Source: Promethearchaeota archaeon (GTDB lineage: Archaea > Asgardarchaeota > Lokiarchaeia > Helarchaeales > RDOG01). Taken from it: 64,000 bases of DNA. The position numbers and the translations under genes were made by a program. The notes below the pieces were generated by a model, which searched no databases, was not told the origin of the DNA, and saw only the letters and a list, made by a program, of their open reading frames with translations. Shown here piece after piece: positions 47,286 through 56,946 of the stretch (positions are counted from its first letter, which is position 1; the number at the start of each line of letters is the position of its first letter). The stretch is taken from contig RDOG01000011.1 of the NCBI GenBank assembly GCA_011365055.1, forward strand, positions 75,831 through 139,830. The letters run 5' to 3'.

Positions 47286-48653
47286 ATGAACGAATATGAT
47301 GTGATTGTAGTTGGTGGTGGGCCAGGTGGCTCCGTTGCTGCTAAAGTTGCAGCCGAGAAAGGTTTGAAGGTTATAATGTTTGAGCGTGGTCGCAAATCTG
47401 GCGAGAAAAATTCTTCAGGTTGTGGATTAGGTCCAAGAATGTGGCGTGATTTTCCTGAAATGATGAAAGAATTAACACCAGATAAAGTCCCGTCAATGAG
47501 ACCAGGTGGTGCTGCAAGGTGTTACTTTGTTAATAAAGATGGAGTTGTTTCAGGTTATGTCATGTCAAGACCCACTGAATCCGTAACATATGAACCTGCA
47601 AAAAGCTTCATTACCATGAATGTATATAGAAGTGATTTTGATCCTTGGATTGCAGAATTTGCCACTCGAGCAGGTGCGGTATTGAAAACTTCAACTTTAG
47701 TAGTTAATCTAATTAAAGACAAAGGAAAAGTTATTGGTGTTCAAGATGAAAAGGGTGAAAAATACAAAGCACCCGTCATAATCGGAGCTGATGGCGCTAT
47801 TTCGATGGTAGCTAAAAAGTCGGGATTAAGGCATAAATGGGAACAAGATCAAATTACCGTTGTCCCTCAATATGATTTTTCAGCTGACCCGAAAAAAATA
47901 GATGATGTTATGGGTGATGAGGCTTTAGCCGTATGGTGGAGTGCTGTTTTTCCAGCAGCATATCAAGTCTTTTTCAGAGATGGTTTTCATATTGGATTAG
48001 GAAATTGGTTAACGTGGTGGGATAAAAATCCATTATATTATTTGAACAAATGTGTAAATTTGAAATATTTTCAAAGGATAATGAAATTAATTGATGCAAA
48101 ACCAAGGGAACTTCAAGCACACCTTCTTCCGTGGATGTCGTATCCTGTTAATACCCATACAGATAATGTTATCTTGATAGGTGATGCAGCAGGTTTTCCT
48201 TGTCCTTTAGAAGCAGAGGGAATTTATCCTGCTATGGTTACTGGAAAAATTGCAGCTGAAGTAGCTGTAAAACGAATAGCAGAGGGAGATACATCTAAAA
48301 AAGCATTAGCTTTATATGATGAAGAATGGAAAAAAACATCGATTGGTGATGAATTCGAATCTGGTGCAGAATTAGCGGGTATTTGGCGCAAATTACCATT
48401 TACACCAAAGACTATGGAATGGTTCATTCCCATGTGGATGGAACTGTTGGGAGGAATTTATGATTGGTCGGAGCCTCATGTTGTTAGAGTTCGCCAAATA
48501 ATTGCTAAAATACAAAGTTATCAATCAGAATTTGTACCATTTGCCATGAAATATGTAATGCCTTTGCTTGCAGAAGTATTAAAGGACGACATTGATAGCT
48601 TAAAGAACATGAATGATTTAATACAAAAAATGTTACCGAAAAAGAAAAAATGA
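47286..48653 (+). CDS. FixC-like/ETF-quinone-oxidoreductase-type flavoprotein
   Basis: 455 residues. The Rossmann FAD loop VVGGGPGGSVAAKVAAEKG, the middle VIIGADGAISMVAKKSG and VILIGDAAGFPCPLEAEG are those of the geranylgeranyl-reductase/FixC/ETF-QO superfamily. Together with a FixX-type ferredoxin 13 bp downstream this is the FixCX pair, which normally takes electrons from the ETF FixAB. No fixAB lies in the window, so electrons may come from the adjacent FAD/Fe-S proteins. First gene of a five-gene operon. Confidence 0.82.
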   Translation: MNEYDVIVVGGGPGGSVAAKVAAEKGLKVIMFERGRKSGEKNSSGCGLGPRMWRDFPEMMKELTPDKVPSMRPGGAARCYFVNKDGVVSGYVMSRPTESVTYEPAKSFITMNVYRSDFDPWIAEFATRAGAVLKTSTLVVNLIKDKGKVIGVQDEKGEKYKAPVIIGADGAISMVAKKSGLRHKWEQDQITVVPQYDFSADPKKIDDVMGDEALAVWWSAVFPAAYQVFFRDGFHIGLGNWLTWWDKNPLYYLNKCVNLKYFQRIMKLIDAKPRELQAHLLPWMSYPVNTHTDNVILIGDAAGFPCPLEAEGIYPAMVTGKIAAEVAVKRIAEGDTSKKALALYDEEWKKTSIGDEFESGAELAGIWRKLPFTPKTMEWFIPMWMELLGGIYDWSEPHVVRVRQIIAKIQSYQSEFVPFAMKYVMPLLAEVLKDDIDSLKNMNDLIQKMLPKKKK

Positions 48654-48666
48654 GGTGTGAAAAGGA

Positions 48667-48936
48667 ATGAAAATTGAATTAGAAGGTATATCACATAGAG
48701 TTACCGTAAAAAAGGATTTTATTAAAGTAAATAAAGAGAGATGTACTGGTTGTGGAAGATGCCTCATCATTTGCGTTGTAAATCTTTGGAAAATGAAAGA
48801 TGGAATCGCTGATATTGTTGAAAATTATAAAGAAAAATGTCTTGAATGTGGTTGTTGTTATCAAATTTGTGCATCAGATGCTATTGAATTTGAATATCCT
48901 GAAGGAGGAACGGGTGTAGTTTATTTACAAGGTTAA
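48667..48936 (+). CDS. FixX-like ferredoxin
   Basis: 89 residues. Two cysteine motifs, CTGCGRCLIIC and CLECGCCYQIC, then the very characteristic FixX ending YPEGGTGVVYLQG. In FixX only one cluster is usually retained; here the first motif is complete enough to bind a second. It acts as the Fe-S subunit of the FixC-like flavoprotein. Confidence 0.85.
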   Translation: MKIELEGISHRVTVKKDFIKVNKERCTGCGRCLIICVVNLWKMKDGIADIVENYKEKCLECGCCYQICASDAIEFEYPEGGTGVVYLQG

Positions 48937-48990
48937 TGTATTTTTAACCAAAAGGCCTTAAAAAACGGATTAAAAATTAAGTGAATTAGA

Positions 48991-50472
48991 ATGACTGAGG
49001 AATTAATGAAAAAATTAAATGAAATATTAGGAAAAGAAAAAATTTCTAATAAAAAAGAGGAATTAGAGCAATATTCCAAGGATTTGAGTTTTGCTAAGCA
49101 AGTAAGTCCAAAAGTTGTCGTTTGGCCAACAGAATTGGATGAAATTTCAAAAGTGATTAATATGGCGAATGAACTTAATATGGGAATAATCCCAGTAAGT
49201 TCTAGCAAAGGACCGAGATTTCATGGCGATACGGTTCCTAAAACAGAAAATACTATTATCATGGATTTATCAAAGATGAATAAAATTTTGAGAGTAGATA
49301 AAAAAAATAGAGTAGTAATGGTAGAACCTGGAGTAACTTATGAACAATTGATTCCAGAGGCTGAAAAACATGATTTGCGCGTGTTAATGCCACTTTATCC
49401 TCGTGGAACAAAATCAGTTTTAGCGAGTGCATTAGAACGTGAGCCAATTACAACTCCAAGGCATCATTGGGACACTTCAGATCCACTCCTATGCACTGAA
49501 GTTACTTTTGGAACAGGAGACTTATTCAGAACAGGCATGGCTGCAGGACCAGGATCTTTAGAAGAACAACTGGAATCAGGACAAGCAATGAAAAATCCTC
49601 TAGGTCCTACGCATTTCAACATGTATAGGGTACTACAAGGTGCCCAAGGAAGCATTGGAGTAATTAGTTGGGCAACTATCAAATGTGAATACATTTCTTC
49701 AGATTTGAAATTGTTCTATATTAAATCAGATAAGTTGAATTTTCTTGATTTTTTATATAAAATAATGAAATATAGAATGCCTGATGAATTATTTATCCTA
49801 AATAACGTCAATTTGGCTTGCTTACTTGAAGAGAAATCTAAAGATATAGAGAATTTAGCGGCAAAATTACCAGATTACGTTGCAATTTATTCAATTTCAG
49901 GTAGAGGAAAACTAGCAAAAGATAGAATTGAATATTTAGAGGCAGATATCGGAGATATAGCTAATGACATGCAGATTGAACTTTTGAATGAAATAAAAGG
50001 AATATCAAATAATAAAATAATTGAAGCATTTACAAAATATTCTAAAGACTATTGGAAATTACGTTTAAAAAATGGTTGTCAAGATATATTTTTCGTAACA
50101 ACTTTAGAAAATACTCCAAAATACGTAAAAATAGTTAAAGAATATCTTAAAAAACAAAATTTTCCGTTGGATAACCTTGGAATTTATATTCAACCAATGA
50201 CACAAGGCAGTAATTGCCATTGTGAATTTGATATCTACTACAATCCTACAAATGCTGAAGAAACTAGCAAAGTTAAGAAGATTTTTTCAGAATTAAGTAT
50301 TAAATTAATGGATGAAGGTGCATTTTTCAATCGACCTTATGGAGAATGGGCCGATGAGATATATCAAAGAGTAGATTCAGATATATCTATGGCTTTGAAA
50401 AAGGTTAAATCTATTTTTGATCCAAATAATGTTCTGAATCCAGGTGTATTATGCTTTAAAGGAGGTCAATGA
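48991..50472 (+). CDS. FAD-linked oxidase (GlcD/GlcE-like), first of two
   Basis: 493 residues, PCMH-type FAD domain (VVVWPTELDEISKVINMA, IIMDLSKMNKILRVDKKN, MVEPGVTYEQL) and the C-terminal DPNNVLNPGVL. It lies directly before a CCG Fe-S subunit (its TGA is immediately followed by that ATG), and a second FAD oxidase follows, matching the two-flavoprotein plus Fe-S layout of glycolate oxidase GlcDEF. The substrate is probably a hydroxy acid, not identified. Confidence 0.83.
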   Translation: MTEELMKKLNEILGKEKISNKKEELEQYSKDLSFAKQVSPKVVVWPTELDEISKVINMANELNMGIIPVSSSKGPRFHGDTVPKTENTIIMDLSKMNKILRVDKKNRVVMVEPGVTYEQLIPEAEKHDLRVLMPLYPRGTKSVLASALEREPITTPRHHWDTSDPLLCTEVTFGTGDLFRTGMAAGPGSLEEQLESGQAMKNPLGPTHFNMYRVLQGAQGSIGVISWATIKCEYISSDLKLFYIKSDKLNFLDFLYKIMKYRMPDELFILNNVNLACLLEEKSKDIENLAAKLPDYVAIYSISGRGKLAKDRIEYLEADIGDIANDMQIELLNEIKGISNNKIIEAFTKYSKDYWKLRLKNGCQDIFFVTTLENTPKYVKIVKEYLKKQNFPLDNLGIYIQPMTQGSNCHCEFDIYYNPTNAEETSKVKKIFSELSIKLMDEGAFFNRPYGEWADEIYQRVDSDISMALKKVKSIFDPNNVLNPGVLCFKGGQ

Positions 50473-51729
50473 ATGCCATTAGAAGATTTTGATGAAATGA
50501 TTAAAAAATGTTTAAGATGCAGTGTTTGTAAATGGGTTCCACAAATCCAAATAAAAAGTCAAAAGTTTGCTACTGCTTGTCCAAGTATTGATCGCTATAA
50601 TTTTCACTCCTATTCAGGGGGCGGTAGAATTATTGTCACTTTATCCTACTTGCTTAACAGGATTGAAGCATCAGATCAACTCTTAGATGTCGTTTACAAG
50701 TGTACATTATGTAGATCTTGTTCTATTTCATGTCAATATCTAAATAAATTAGATCCTCAGGAAATAATTCAAGAATTAAGAGAAAGATTAGTAGAAGAGG
50801 GAAAAGCTCCCTTACCAGCACATAAAAAATATATAGAAATTGCAATAAAACAAAATAATCCATATAATGAAAAACACGAGGATCGTCTAGCATGGATTCC
50901 TGATGATGTTAAAATCACGAAAGGTGCAAAGATAGCGTATTTTGTTGGATGTACTTCATCATATAGAAGAAAAGAAATTGCAATTGCAACTGCAAGAGTT
51001 TTAAATAAGGCAGGCGTAGAATTTCAAGTGTTATCAGAGGAATATTGTTGTGGAAGTCCATTATTGCGTGCAGGATCAAAAGAAGAAATGAAAAAATTTA
51101 TGAAACATAATATTGATACCTTACAAGAGAAAGGTATAGAAGAAGTTATTTTCAGTTGTGCGGGTTGTTACAGCACTTTTAAAGCAGATTATCCAAAATA
51201 TATGAAATATGATTTTAAAGTAACTCATACTTCAGAATTTTTTGGTAAATTAATTGAAGAAGGTAAATTAAATTTAAAGAAACCTATCAATTTAACCGTA
51301 ACATATCACGATCCTTGCCATTTAGGGCGATGTTCCGAACCATACCAAGAATGGAATGGTCAAATTGTTGAACCCATGCCCGTTGTAAAACTGGAAATTC
51401 CTCCCAAACCAAGAAGGAAAGGATCGTTTGGTGTGTATGAACCCCCACGAGATGTCCTTAAAAAGATACCCGGTATTAAATTTCAAGAAATGGAAAGAAT
51501 AAAAGAATATAGTTATTGTTGTGGAGCAGGAGGCGGAGTAAAAGCGGCGTTCCCAGAGTTTGCCTTATTTACTGCCAAAAATAGACTTGAAGAAGCAGAA
51601 GCAACTGGTGCACAAGCGTGTATTTCAACATGTCCTTTCTGTTCGACAAATTTACAAGATGCTATTAAAGAAAATGGAAAGAAAATGGAGTTTTATGATT
51701 TAAGTGAATTGATTTTAAAGGCATTGTAG
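50473..51729 (+). CDS. CCG-domain iron-sulfur subunit (GlcF/HdrD-like) with insertion
   Basis: 418 residues: dicluster ferredoxin motifs CLRCSVCKW...ACP and CTLCRSCSISC, then CCG domain one (CCGSPLLRAG, CAGCYS) and two (DPCHLGRC, CCGAGGG, CPFC). Compared with the paralogue at 15.3 kb it has an extra segment of about 30 residues before the last CCG motif (PMPVVKLEIPPKPRRKGS). It would relay electrons from the two flanking FAD oxidases, possibly to FixCX. Confidence 0.85.
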   Translation: MPLEDFDEMIKKCLRCSVCKWVPQIQIKSQKFATACPSIDRYNFHSYSGGGRIIVTLSYLLNRIEASDQLLDVVYKCTLCRSCSISCQYLNKLDPQEIIQELRERLVEEGKAPLPAHKKYIEIAIKQNNPYNEKHEDRLAWIPDDVKITKGAKIAYFVGCTSSYRRKEIAIATARVLNKAGVEFQVLSEEYCCGSPLLRAGSKEEMKKFMKHNIDTLQEKGIEEVIFSCAGCYSTFKADYPKYMKYDFKVTHTSEFFGKLIEEGKLNLKKPINLTVTYHDPCHLGRCSEPYQEWNGQIVEPMPVVKLEIPPKPRRKGSFGVYEPPRDVLKKIPGIKFQEMERIKEYSYCCGAGGGVKAAFPEFALFTAKNRLEEAEATGAQACISTCPFCSTNLQDAIKENGKKMEFYDLSELILKAL

Positions 51730-53322
51730 GTGAAAAATATGGTCTTAGAGAAAAAAGTTCATGAAGAATTTGTTAAATTGTTAGGAGAAGAGAATTTTTC
51801 AGATGATCCAGTAATTACTGATACATATGCATATAATTGGTGCGTAGAATTTCTTAACGTAATGGATGGGAAGGAAGGCGAAGACATAAACGGTTTTTAT
51901 GTTAGACCCGCAGCAGTAGCTCTTCCATCAACAACTAAAGAAGTACAAGAATTTGTGAAGTTATGTAAGAAACATGGTTTAAAGTTCAAGGCACAATCTA
52001 CAGGACTTGGACCTTGGAACCAAGCATCTGATCCCAAGACAATAATTGTAGACTTGCGAAGAATGAATAAAATTATAAAAATTGATGAAAAAAACATGTA
52101 CGCTGTTGTTGAACCTTATGTTTCAGGCGCTCAACTCCAAGTGGAAGCAATGAGAGTTGGATTAAATGATCACATGCCGGGATGTGGTCCAATGGGTTCC
52201 CCATTAGCTAGTGCAACATCCATGTGCGGTCCGGGATTTACTTCAGCAAGTACAGGGTTTTCCGATCGAAATGTTTTAGGGGTTGAATGGATCCTGCCAA
52301 CAGGGGAAGTATTGAGATTAGGAGCGTTAGGATTAAAAAATAATTCAGATTGGTATTCAGGAGACGGTCCGGGTCCAAGTCTTCGTGGAATAATGAGAGG
52401 ATTTGTTGGAGCAAAAAGTGGTTTAGGAATTTTTACAAAAGTTGCAGTCAAATTATACCCTTATCCATGCGACACGAAATGGAATCTTACGGGTGTAATG
52501 CCAAATTATGAATTTGAAATCCCTAATTATATAAAATATCATGTGATCAGTTATAAAACCTATGAAGAGCTAGATGAAGGAATGAGGAAAATTGAAGAAG
52601 AACAAATTAGCATGATGTGTTTTCATACTTCTTCTGCAGGTCTTGCAGCAATTTTTTCTTTTTCAGCGGAAGATTTAATGAAAAAATACACTGTAGTTAC
52701 CAAATATAAGCGACCAGTAGTAGTAGTCATCGCAGCACGAACGGAACGCGAGTTTAATTATAAAGAAAAAGCATTAGCTAAAGTTGTTGAAGAAACTGGT
52801 GGAAAAGAAGTACCTGTTGAAAAGAAACTCAAAGTTGAAAGTGTTTGTTATGCGGATGGAATCAGATGCAATCTTGGTTTTCATGGTTTTCTCATAACTG
52901 GAGGTTTTCAATCAGCACATGGACCAATGGATACGATGACAGTTTGTCGTCACATATTAGAAAATAATCTTCCCTTGAAACAAGAATATATCAAGAGAGG
53001 AGTTATTGGAAATGATGAAGGAGAAGGAGCTTGGGTAACTAGTTACGAACACGGACAATTCTTTCATTGCGAAATCCCTACAATGTACGATCAAGCGAAT
53101 CCAGAATCTGTAAAAGGAACTGTTGAGTTTATGGATAAATCAAATGAATTGGATTTAGTTAAACATTTAGGCATTCCATTTTTCATTGAAGGAGATAAAA
53201 TGCATGATTGGTATGGTCCACATTGCTCAAATTATCATCTTTGGTTAAGAAAAATTAAAAAAACATTTGATCCAAATGCAACAGCAGATAGCGGGTTTTA
53301 TATATCTGCTAAAGAGGAATAA
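51730..53322 (+). CDS. FAD-linked oxidase (VAO/GlcD-like), second of two
   Basis: 530 residues, larger than its 493-residue neighbour. FAD-binding blocks include VALPSTTKEVQEFVKL, TIIVDLRRMNKIIKIDEKN and AVVEPYVSGAQL, a glycine-rich SDWYSGDGPGPSLRG loop and the closing KIKKTFDPNATADSGFY. It starts with GTG immediately after the Fe-S gene's TAG (ATG 51739 is an alternative), so the trio is tightly coupled. Last gene of the operon. Confidence 0.83.
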   Translation: MKNMVLEKKVHEEFVKLLGEENFSDDPVITDTYAYNWCVEFLNVMDGKEGEDINGFYVRPAAVALPSTTKEVQEFVKLCKKHGLKFKAQSTGLGPWNQASDPKTIIVDLRRMNKIIKIDEKNMYAVVEPYVSGAQLQVEAMRVGLNDHMPGCGPMGSPLASATSMCGPGFTSASTGFSDRNVLGVEWILPTGEVLRLGALGLKNNSDWYSGDGPGPSLRGIMRGFVGAKSGLGIFTKVAVKLYPYPCDTKWNLTGVMPNYEFEIPNYIKYHVISYKTYEELDEGMRKIEEEQISMMCFHTSSAGLAAIFSFSAEDLMKKYTVVTKYKRPVVVVIAARTEREFNYKEKALAKVVEETGGKEVPVEKKLKVESVCYADGIRCNLGFHGFLITGGFQSAHGPMDTMTVCRHILENNLPLKQEYIKRGVIGNDEGEGAWVTSYEHGQFFHCEIPTMYDQANPESVKGTVEFMDKSNELDLVKHLGIPFFIEGDKMHDWYGPHCSNYHLWLRKIKKTFDPNATADSGFYISAKEE

Positions 53323-53477
53323 ATATATTAAATTCCTTTATTTCTTTTTTTTATTGAAATAATCAATTTTTTTCACAAAAAAAGAACGGAATTCTTTAAA
53401 GATATTTCATTATGAACATTTTTATATAATCCTTGATTACTTTTATTACTTTATAGGGACTATTTTGAGGCGATTAA

Positions 53478-54194
53478 ATGAGTAATATAGTCTCAGAAGA
53501 TAATAAAGAAGAAAAACCAAAAAGAAAAGCTAATTATTTAAAAGGTCTATTATACCCAGTAATTTTCGGAATTATAACGGATCTTATTTTGATATTACTA
53601 GCCTTTGGAGGACCATATACCGCAATAGTCGGACTAATAATAATAAGTATAGTAGTTTGTGCAGAACTTGGAAGAGCTTCAAATAAATATTTGCTATCTA
53701 TTCTTTCAACTTTCATCTATGGAATAATTATGGTGGTTGGACTTTTAATATTTTTTTTAAATACGAGTATGGCAAGTTCAGATCCTTCTTCAGCGATAAC
53801 AATGATCCTCGTGATATTCTCAGTAATATATATTTTTGTATCAATTCCCTGTGGATTGATTGGAGTAAAAATTGGTGGAGGCAAAGGCGGACCAGCACTG
53901 GGCGGACTCACGGGTCAATTAACAGGTGCAGTTGCAGGTATGGGTGCAGATGTCGTTACATCTAAATTAAGTGAGGCAGGTGTTTCTGATCAATTAACAA
54001 GTATTGCGGGAAAAATGACTGAAAGTGCAATACAACATGGGATGAATGTTATGACAAGTGGTGAAGATTTGAAATCAGGAGCAAAAAGAGCTGTTAAGGG
54101 TTTTGTAGCTGATTCTGCAGGAATAATAACAGAAGAATCGCTTAGCAACTTGAGTGAAGCACAACTTAAACAAATCCAAGATAGTTGCAGCTGA
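53478..54194 (+). CDS. Four-helix membrane protein with glycine-rich cytoplasmic region, probably frameshifted at its end
   Basis: 238 residues: a charged N-terminus (EEKPKRKANY), four hydrophobic helices (about 22-130), then a soluble part rich in Gly, Ala and Ser. No family recognised. The frame ends abruptly after LKQIQDSCS, while the +1 frame continues IVAAELMKKTSDAVINKISE and 15 more residues to a stop at 54288. Shifting frame near 54165-54185 gives a smoother helical C-terminus, so a frameshift or sequencing error is likely. Confidence 0.6.
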   Translation: MSNIVSEDNKEEKPKRKANYLKGLLYPVIFGIITDLILILLAFGGPYTAIVGLIIISIVVCAELGRASNKYLLSILSTFIYGIIMVVGLLIFFLNTSMASSDPSSAITMILVIFSVIYIFVSIPCGLIGVKIGGGKGGPALGGLTGQLTGAVAGMGADVVTSKLSEAGVSDQLTSIAGKMTESAIQHGMNVMTSGEDLKSGAKRAVKGFVADSAGIITEESLSNLSEAQLKQIQDSCS

Positions 54195-54198
54195 ATTA

Positions 54199-54288
54199 AT
54201 GAAAAAAACTTCTGATGCGGTTATAAATAAAATTTCAGAAACTATTCATGATACTATTGAAAAAACAGATGAGGAAAATTCCTCATAG
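54199..54288 (+). other. 29-codon ORF or shifted C-terminus of the preceding gene
   Basis: From ATG 54199 it encodes MKKTSDAVINKISETIHD and 11 more residues. The frame is open upstream through the end of the 238-residue gene and reads as a natural extension of it. There is no Shine-Dalgarno of its own. Confidence 0.4.
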
Positions 54289-54443
54289 TTTCTTTTTTTT
54301 ATATCTTTTTATCCGATCTGGATTTGCGTTAAAAATTTTGATTTAATCATACAAAAAAAAAGCTTCAAATTATCTAAATTTTCTAAGTAAAAAAAAAATT
54401 AAATCTTTTTTACTAATTTTATCTTGGATAATTCTATTCTTAG

Positions 54444-54974
54444 ATGGTGAATATCATAACAAAATATGTTTATTATAAAATGTTTTTAGACTTACGAACC
54501 ATTTCTATAAGATTAATAGAAGTAATGACTAACAAGATCCAATCTCAAAAAAGTATAATGAAGTTCCATTTATTCGATAGGGAAAAAGATGCTAATGCTT
54601 TGTTAAACATTTATAATCGAGCGTTTCTAGTAAATCCAGATCCGTTTCAAAGCATGAATGAAGATGATTTAAAGGATTTAACTGATCGAGTAATCATCAT
54701 GGTTAAATATTTAGGACGTGATGTGGGGTTTATTTGGTTCACGATTGACGAAAATAATGATAAAAAGATGGCAACCGTATCAATAATTGCAGTATTACCA
54801 GAAAAACAGCGACGTGGAGTTGCAACTGCATTAGCGGTTTATTCTTATGAATATCTAAAAAGCAATAACATTTACCATTTGGGTTGTATTGTAGGAGAAA
54901 AGAATAAGGACATTCAAAATTTCGTCAAATTTATTGGATTTAAAAAGTTTGGTGAAGAAATCTTGGAATATTAG
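54444..54974 (+). CDS. GNAT N-acetyltransferase
   Basis: 176 residues. The acetyl-CoA site is visible as IIAVLPEKQRRGVATALAVY, followed by the typical GNAT helix and NFVKFIGFKKF. The N-terminus, YVYYKMFLDLRTI, is shared with the GNAT at 55977 (YVYRKMYLDLRTI), so the two are paralogues with an unusual common leader. Substrate unknown. Confidence 0.82.
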   Translation: MVNIITKYVYYKMFLDLRTISIRLIEVMTNKIQSQKSIMKFHLFDREKDANALLNIYNRAFLVNPDPFQSMNEDDLKDLTDRVIIMVKYLGRDVGFIWFTIDENNDKKMATVSIIAVLPEKQRRGVATALAVYSYEYLKSNNIYHLGCIVGEKNKDIQNFVKFIGFKKFGEEILEY

Positions 54975-55020
54975 TTGTAAAATATTATTTAAATTAAAAA
55001 ATTTGAAAGGATCATCTTCA

Positions 55021-55965
55021 ATGGAAACTTATGGTAATGTCAAAATAATTGAAGGAAAATTTTCTTCCAAATTTCCTTATTGCAGATCTATTTTTATTGA
55101 TGATAAAATCAAGGGAATAATAGACCCAGGATCGGGAAAAGAACAATATTTAGAGATTTTAAATAAGAATAGAATTAAATACGTTTTTAACACGCATTAT
55201 CATTATGATCACATTCATTATAATTATTTGTTTTACAGATCAAAAATAATGATGAATGAAAAAGAAGCAGAATGTTTCATAAACAGAATTAATATACCAA
55301 AAAGGGTTGGTGTTTATGAAGCATTAGGAGAAAAGGCAGTCAATGAATGGCTCCATTATACTCAACAAATAAATGCAAAAAAAACACCATATTCACCATC
55401 AAGAAATCATGCATGGTATTTATCAACTTCAAGACTAAGTGGAATCTATCAATATGAAGATCGATGGCAATGTGGAGAAACAGAGTTTGAATTCGTTCAC
55501 ACGCCAGGACATTCAGAAGGATTTTGTTGTGTATTATTTCCAGATCAGGAATTAATTTGTACAGGTGATATAGATTTGACGCCCTTTGGACCTTGGTATG
55601 GAGGAACAGATAGTGATATTGATGATTTTATTAGATCTTCTAAAAAAATTTTAAATCTTGAATTGAAACATTATGCAACTGGTCATGAGATCGGTACATT
55701 ATCGAATAATGAATTTGCTGAAAAGTTAGAACAATATTTAGATATTATTAATAGACGAGATATTAAAATCCTTAATGTGTTGGAAGAGACAGGTCCTCTA
55801 AATATTGACCAAATAACTCAATTAGGTTTAATTTATGGAGGTCCGAAATATGTAGTAGACCCTTGGATTTATGCTTGGGAAAAGGTAACCTTATATAAAC
55901 ATTTAAAACGTTTAGAAAAAACTAGAAAGGTAAAAATTAAGAATTCAATGTTTGAAATTGCTTGA
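55021..55965 (+). CDS. MBL-fold metallo-hydrolase
   Basis: 314 residues from ATG 55021, chosen because an AAAGGA site precedes it and the 29 residues of the longer frame are out of character. The metal motif HYHYDH (THYHYDHIHY) and later HTPGHSEG, TGDIDL and ATGHEIG give the full MBL ligand set. The C-terminal ~70 residues (NIDQITQLGLIYGG and KHLKRLEKTRKVKIK) look like a winged helix, as in LACTB2/glyoxalase-type members. Encoded between two paralogous GNATs. Confidence 0.85.
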   Translation: METYGNVKIIEGKFSSKFPYCRSIFIDDKIKGIIDPGSGKEQYLEILNKNRIKYVFNTHYHYDHIHYNYLFYRSKIMMNEKEAECFINRINIPKRVGVYEALGEKAVNEWLHYTQQINAKKTPYSPSRNHAWYLSTSRLSGIYQYEDRWQCGETEFEFVHTPGHSEGFCCVLFPDQELICTGDIDLTPFGPWYGGTDSDIDDFIRSSKKILNLELKHYATGHEIGTLSNNEFAEKLEQYLDIINRRDIKILNVLEETGPLNIDQITQLGLIYGGPKYVVDPWIYAWEKVTLYKHLKRLEKTRKVKIKNSMFEIA

Positions 55966-55976
55966 AGGAATTTAAC

Positions 55977-56525
55977 ATGAGTAGAAATTATGTTTATAGG
56001 AAAATGTATCTAGACTTGAGAACTATACCATCCGAAATGAGAGCAATTTTGCTAAGAAATATTGGTTATAAAAAAAAGTTGACCGAAATTAGAGATTTTA
56101 ATATTGAAAAGGATTGGGCTAAACTTGTTTTTATTATGAATAAAGCCTTTGAAGATACACCAGATTTTTTTGATGAGGATGAGGGAACTTTATTATCAAT
56201 TGAAAGTAAAAAAAAATTCTTTGAAATGAAGATATTTTTTGCGATGAAAAAAAATGTGGAAATTGGATTTATTGCAATATTACCTAAAACTGATCAATAT
56301 GGAAAGAAAAAGGCAACAATTTCTTTATTAGCGGTAATTCCAGAATTTCGAAGACAAAAGATTGGTAGTATTTTAGCCATTTGCTCGTATGATTGGTTAA
56401 TTAATGAAGGAATATATGATTTATTTGCATTAGTCGGAGAAGATAATATTCCAAGTTATAATTTCATGAGATCATTAGGTTTTAAAGAATACGATCGAGA
56501 AATAATTAAAGGAAATAGTTGTTAA
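55977..56525 (+). CDS. GNAT N-acetyltransferase (paralogue)
   Basis: 182 residues from ATG 55977; a TTG at 55962 overlapping the MBL stop is a weaker start. Acetyl-CoA site LLAVIPEFRRQKIGSILAIC and end SYNFMRSLGFKEY. Paralogous to the protein at 54444-54974, with the same leader and overall length. Co-transcribed with the MBL hydrolase. Confidence 0.82.
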   Translation: MSRNYVYRKMYLDLRTIPSEMRAILLRNIGYKKKLTEIRDFNIEKDWAKLVFIMNKAFEDTPDFFDEDEGTLLSIESKKKFFEMKIFFAMKKNVEIGFIAILPKTDQYGKKKATISLLAVIPEFRRQKIGSILAICSYDWLINEGIYDLFALVGEDNIPSYNFMRSLGFKEYDREIIKGNSC

Positions 56526-56557
56526 TAACAAAAAAAAAAAAAGATTATTTTGAATAA

Positions 56558-56935
56558 TTAACTCTTCCATAATCCGTGGATATTGCAATGTTCTCGTGCT
56601 TCTATTTTATCTGCTTTTACGCAGAACTCTGCTTCCGGTTTATCACCAGGTTTTAAAAATTTCCTATATGCAATTCCATCAGCAAGGATTTGAATCCATT
56701 CGATATGATGTTTTTCTTCCATAGGATGAGCCATATTAGCTCCAACCTTCACGATGACACCTGTAGAAGTCTTTTCAATGGCTGGAACATGTTTTTCTTT
56801 TGTTTTATCTGCAGTTTGTGCTTTAAGTAAGGTCATATCTTGTCCGCAACAGACAAGCGTGCCTCCTCCAACCGTAAGAATTTCAACAATATTCCCGCAA
56901 ACCTCACATTTATAAATTTCTTTTACACCCACCAA
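56558..56935 (-). CDS. dfx: Desulfoferrodoxin/superoxide reductase
   Basis: 125 residues. The N-terminal desulforedoxin domain (YKCEVCGN ... LVCCGQDM) supplies centre I, and the C-terminal superoxide reductase domain shows [19 protein letters not shown] and [12 protein letters not shown], giving the His4-Cys iron site. It reduces superoxide to peroxide with rubredoxin-type electrons. It is 11 bp downstream of rubrerythrin, a typical anaerobe oxygen-defence pair. Confidence 0.95.
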   Translation of the reverse strand: MVGVKEIYKCEVCGNIVEILTVGGGTLVCCGQDMTLLKAQTADKTKEKHVPAIEKTSTGVIVKVGANMAHPMEEKHHIEWIQILADGIAYRKFLKPGDKPEAEFCVKADKIEAREHCNIHGLWKS

Positions 56936-56946
56936 CTTAATTCCTC

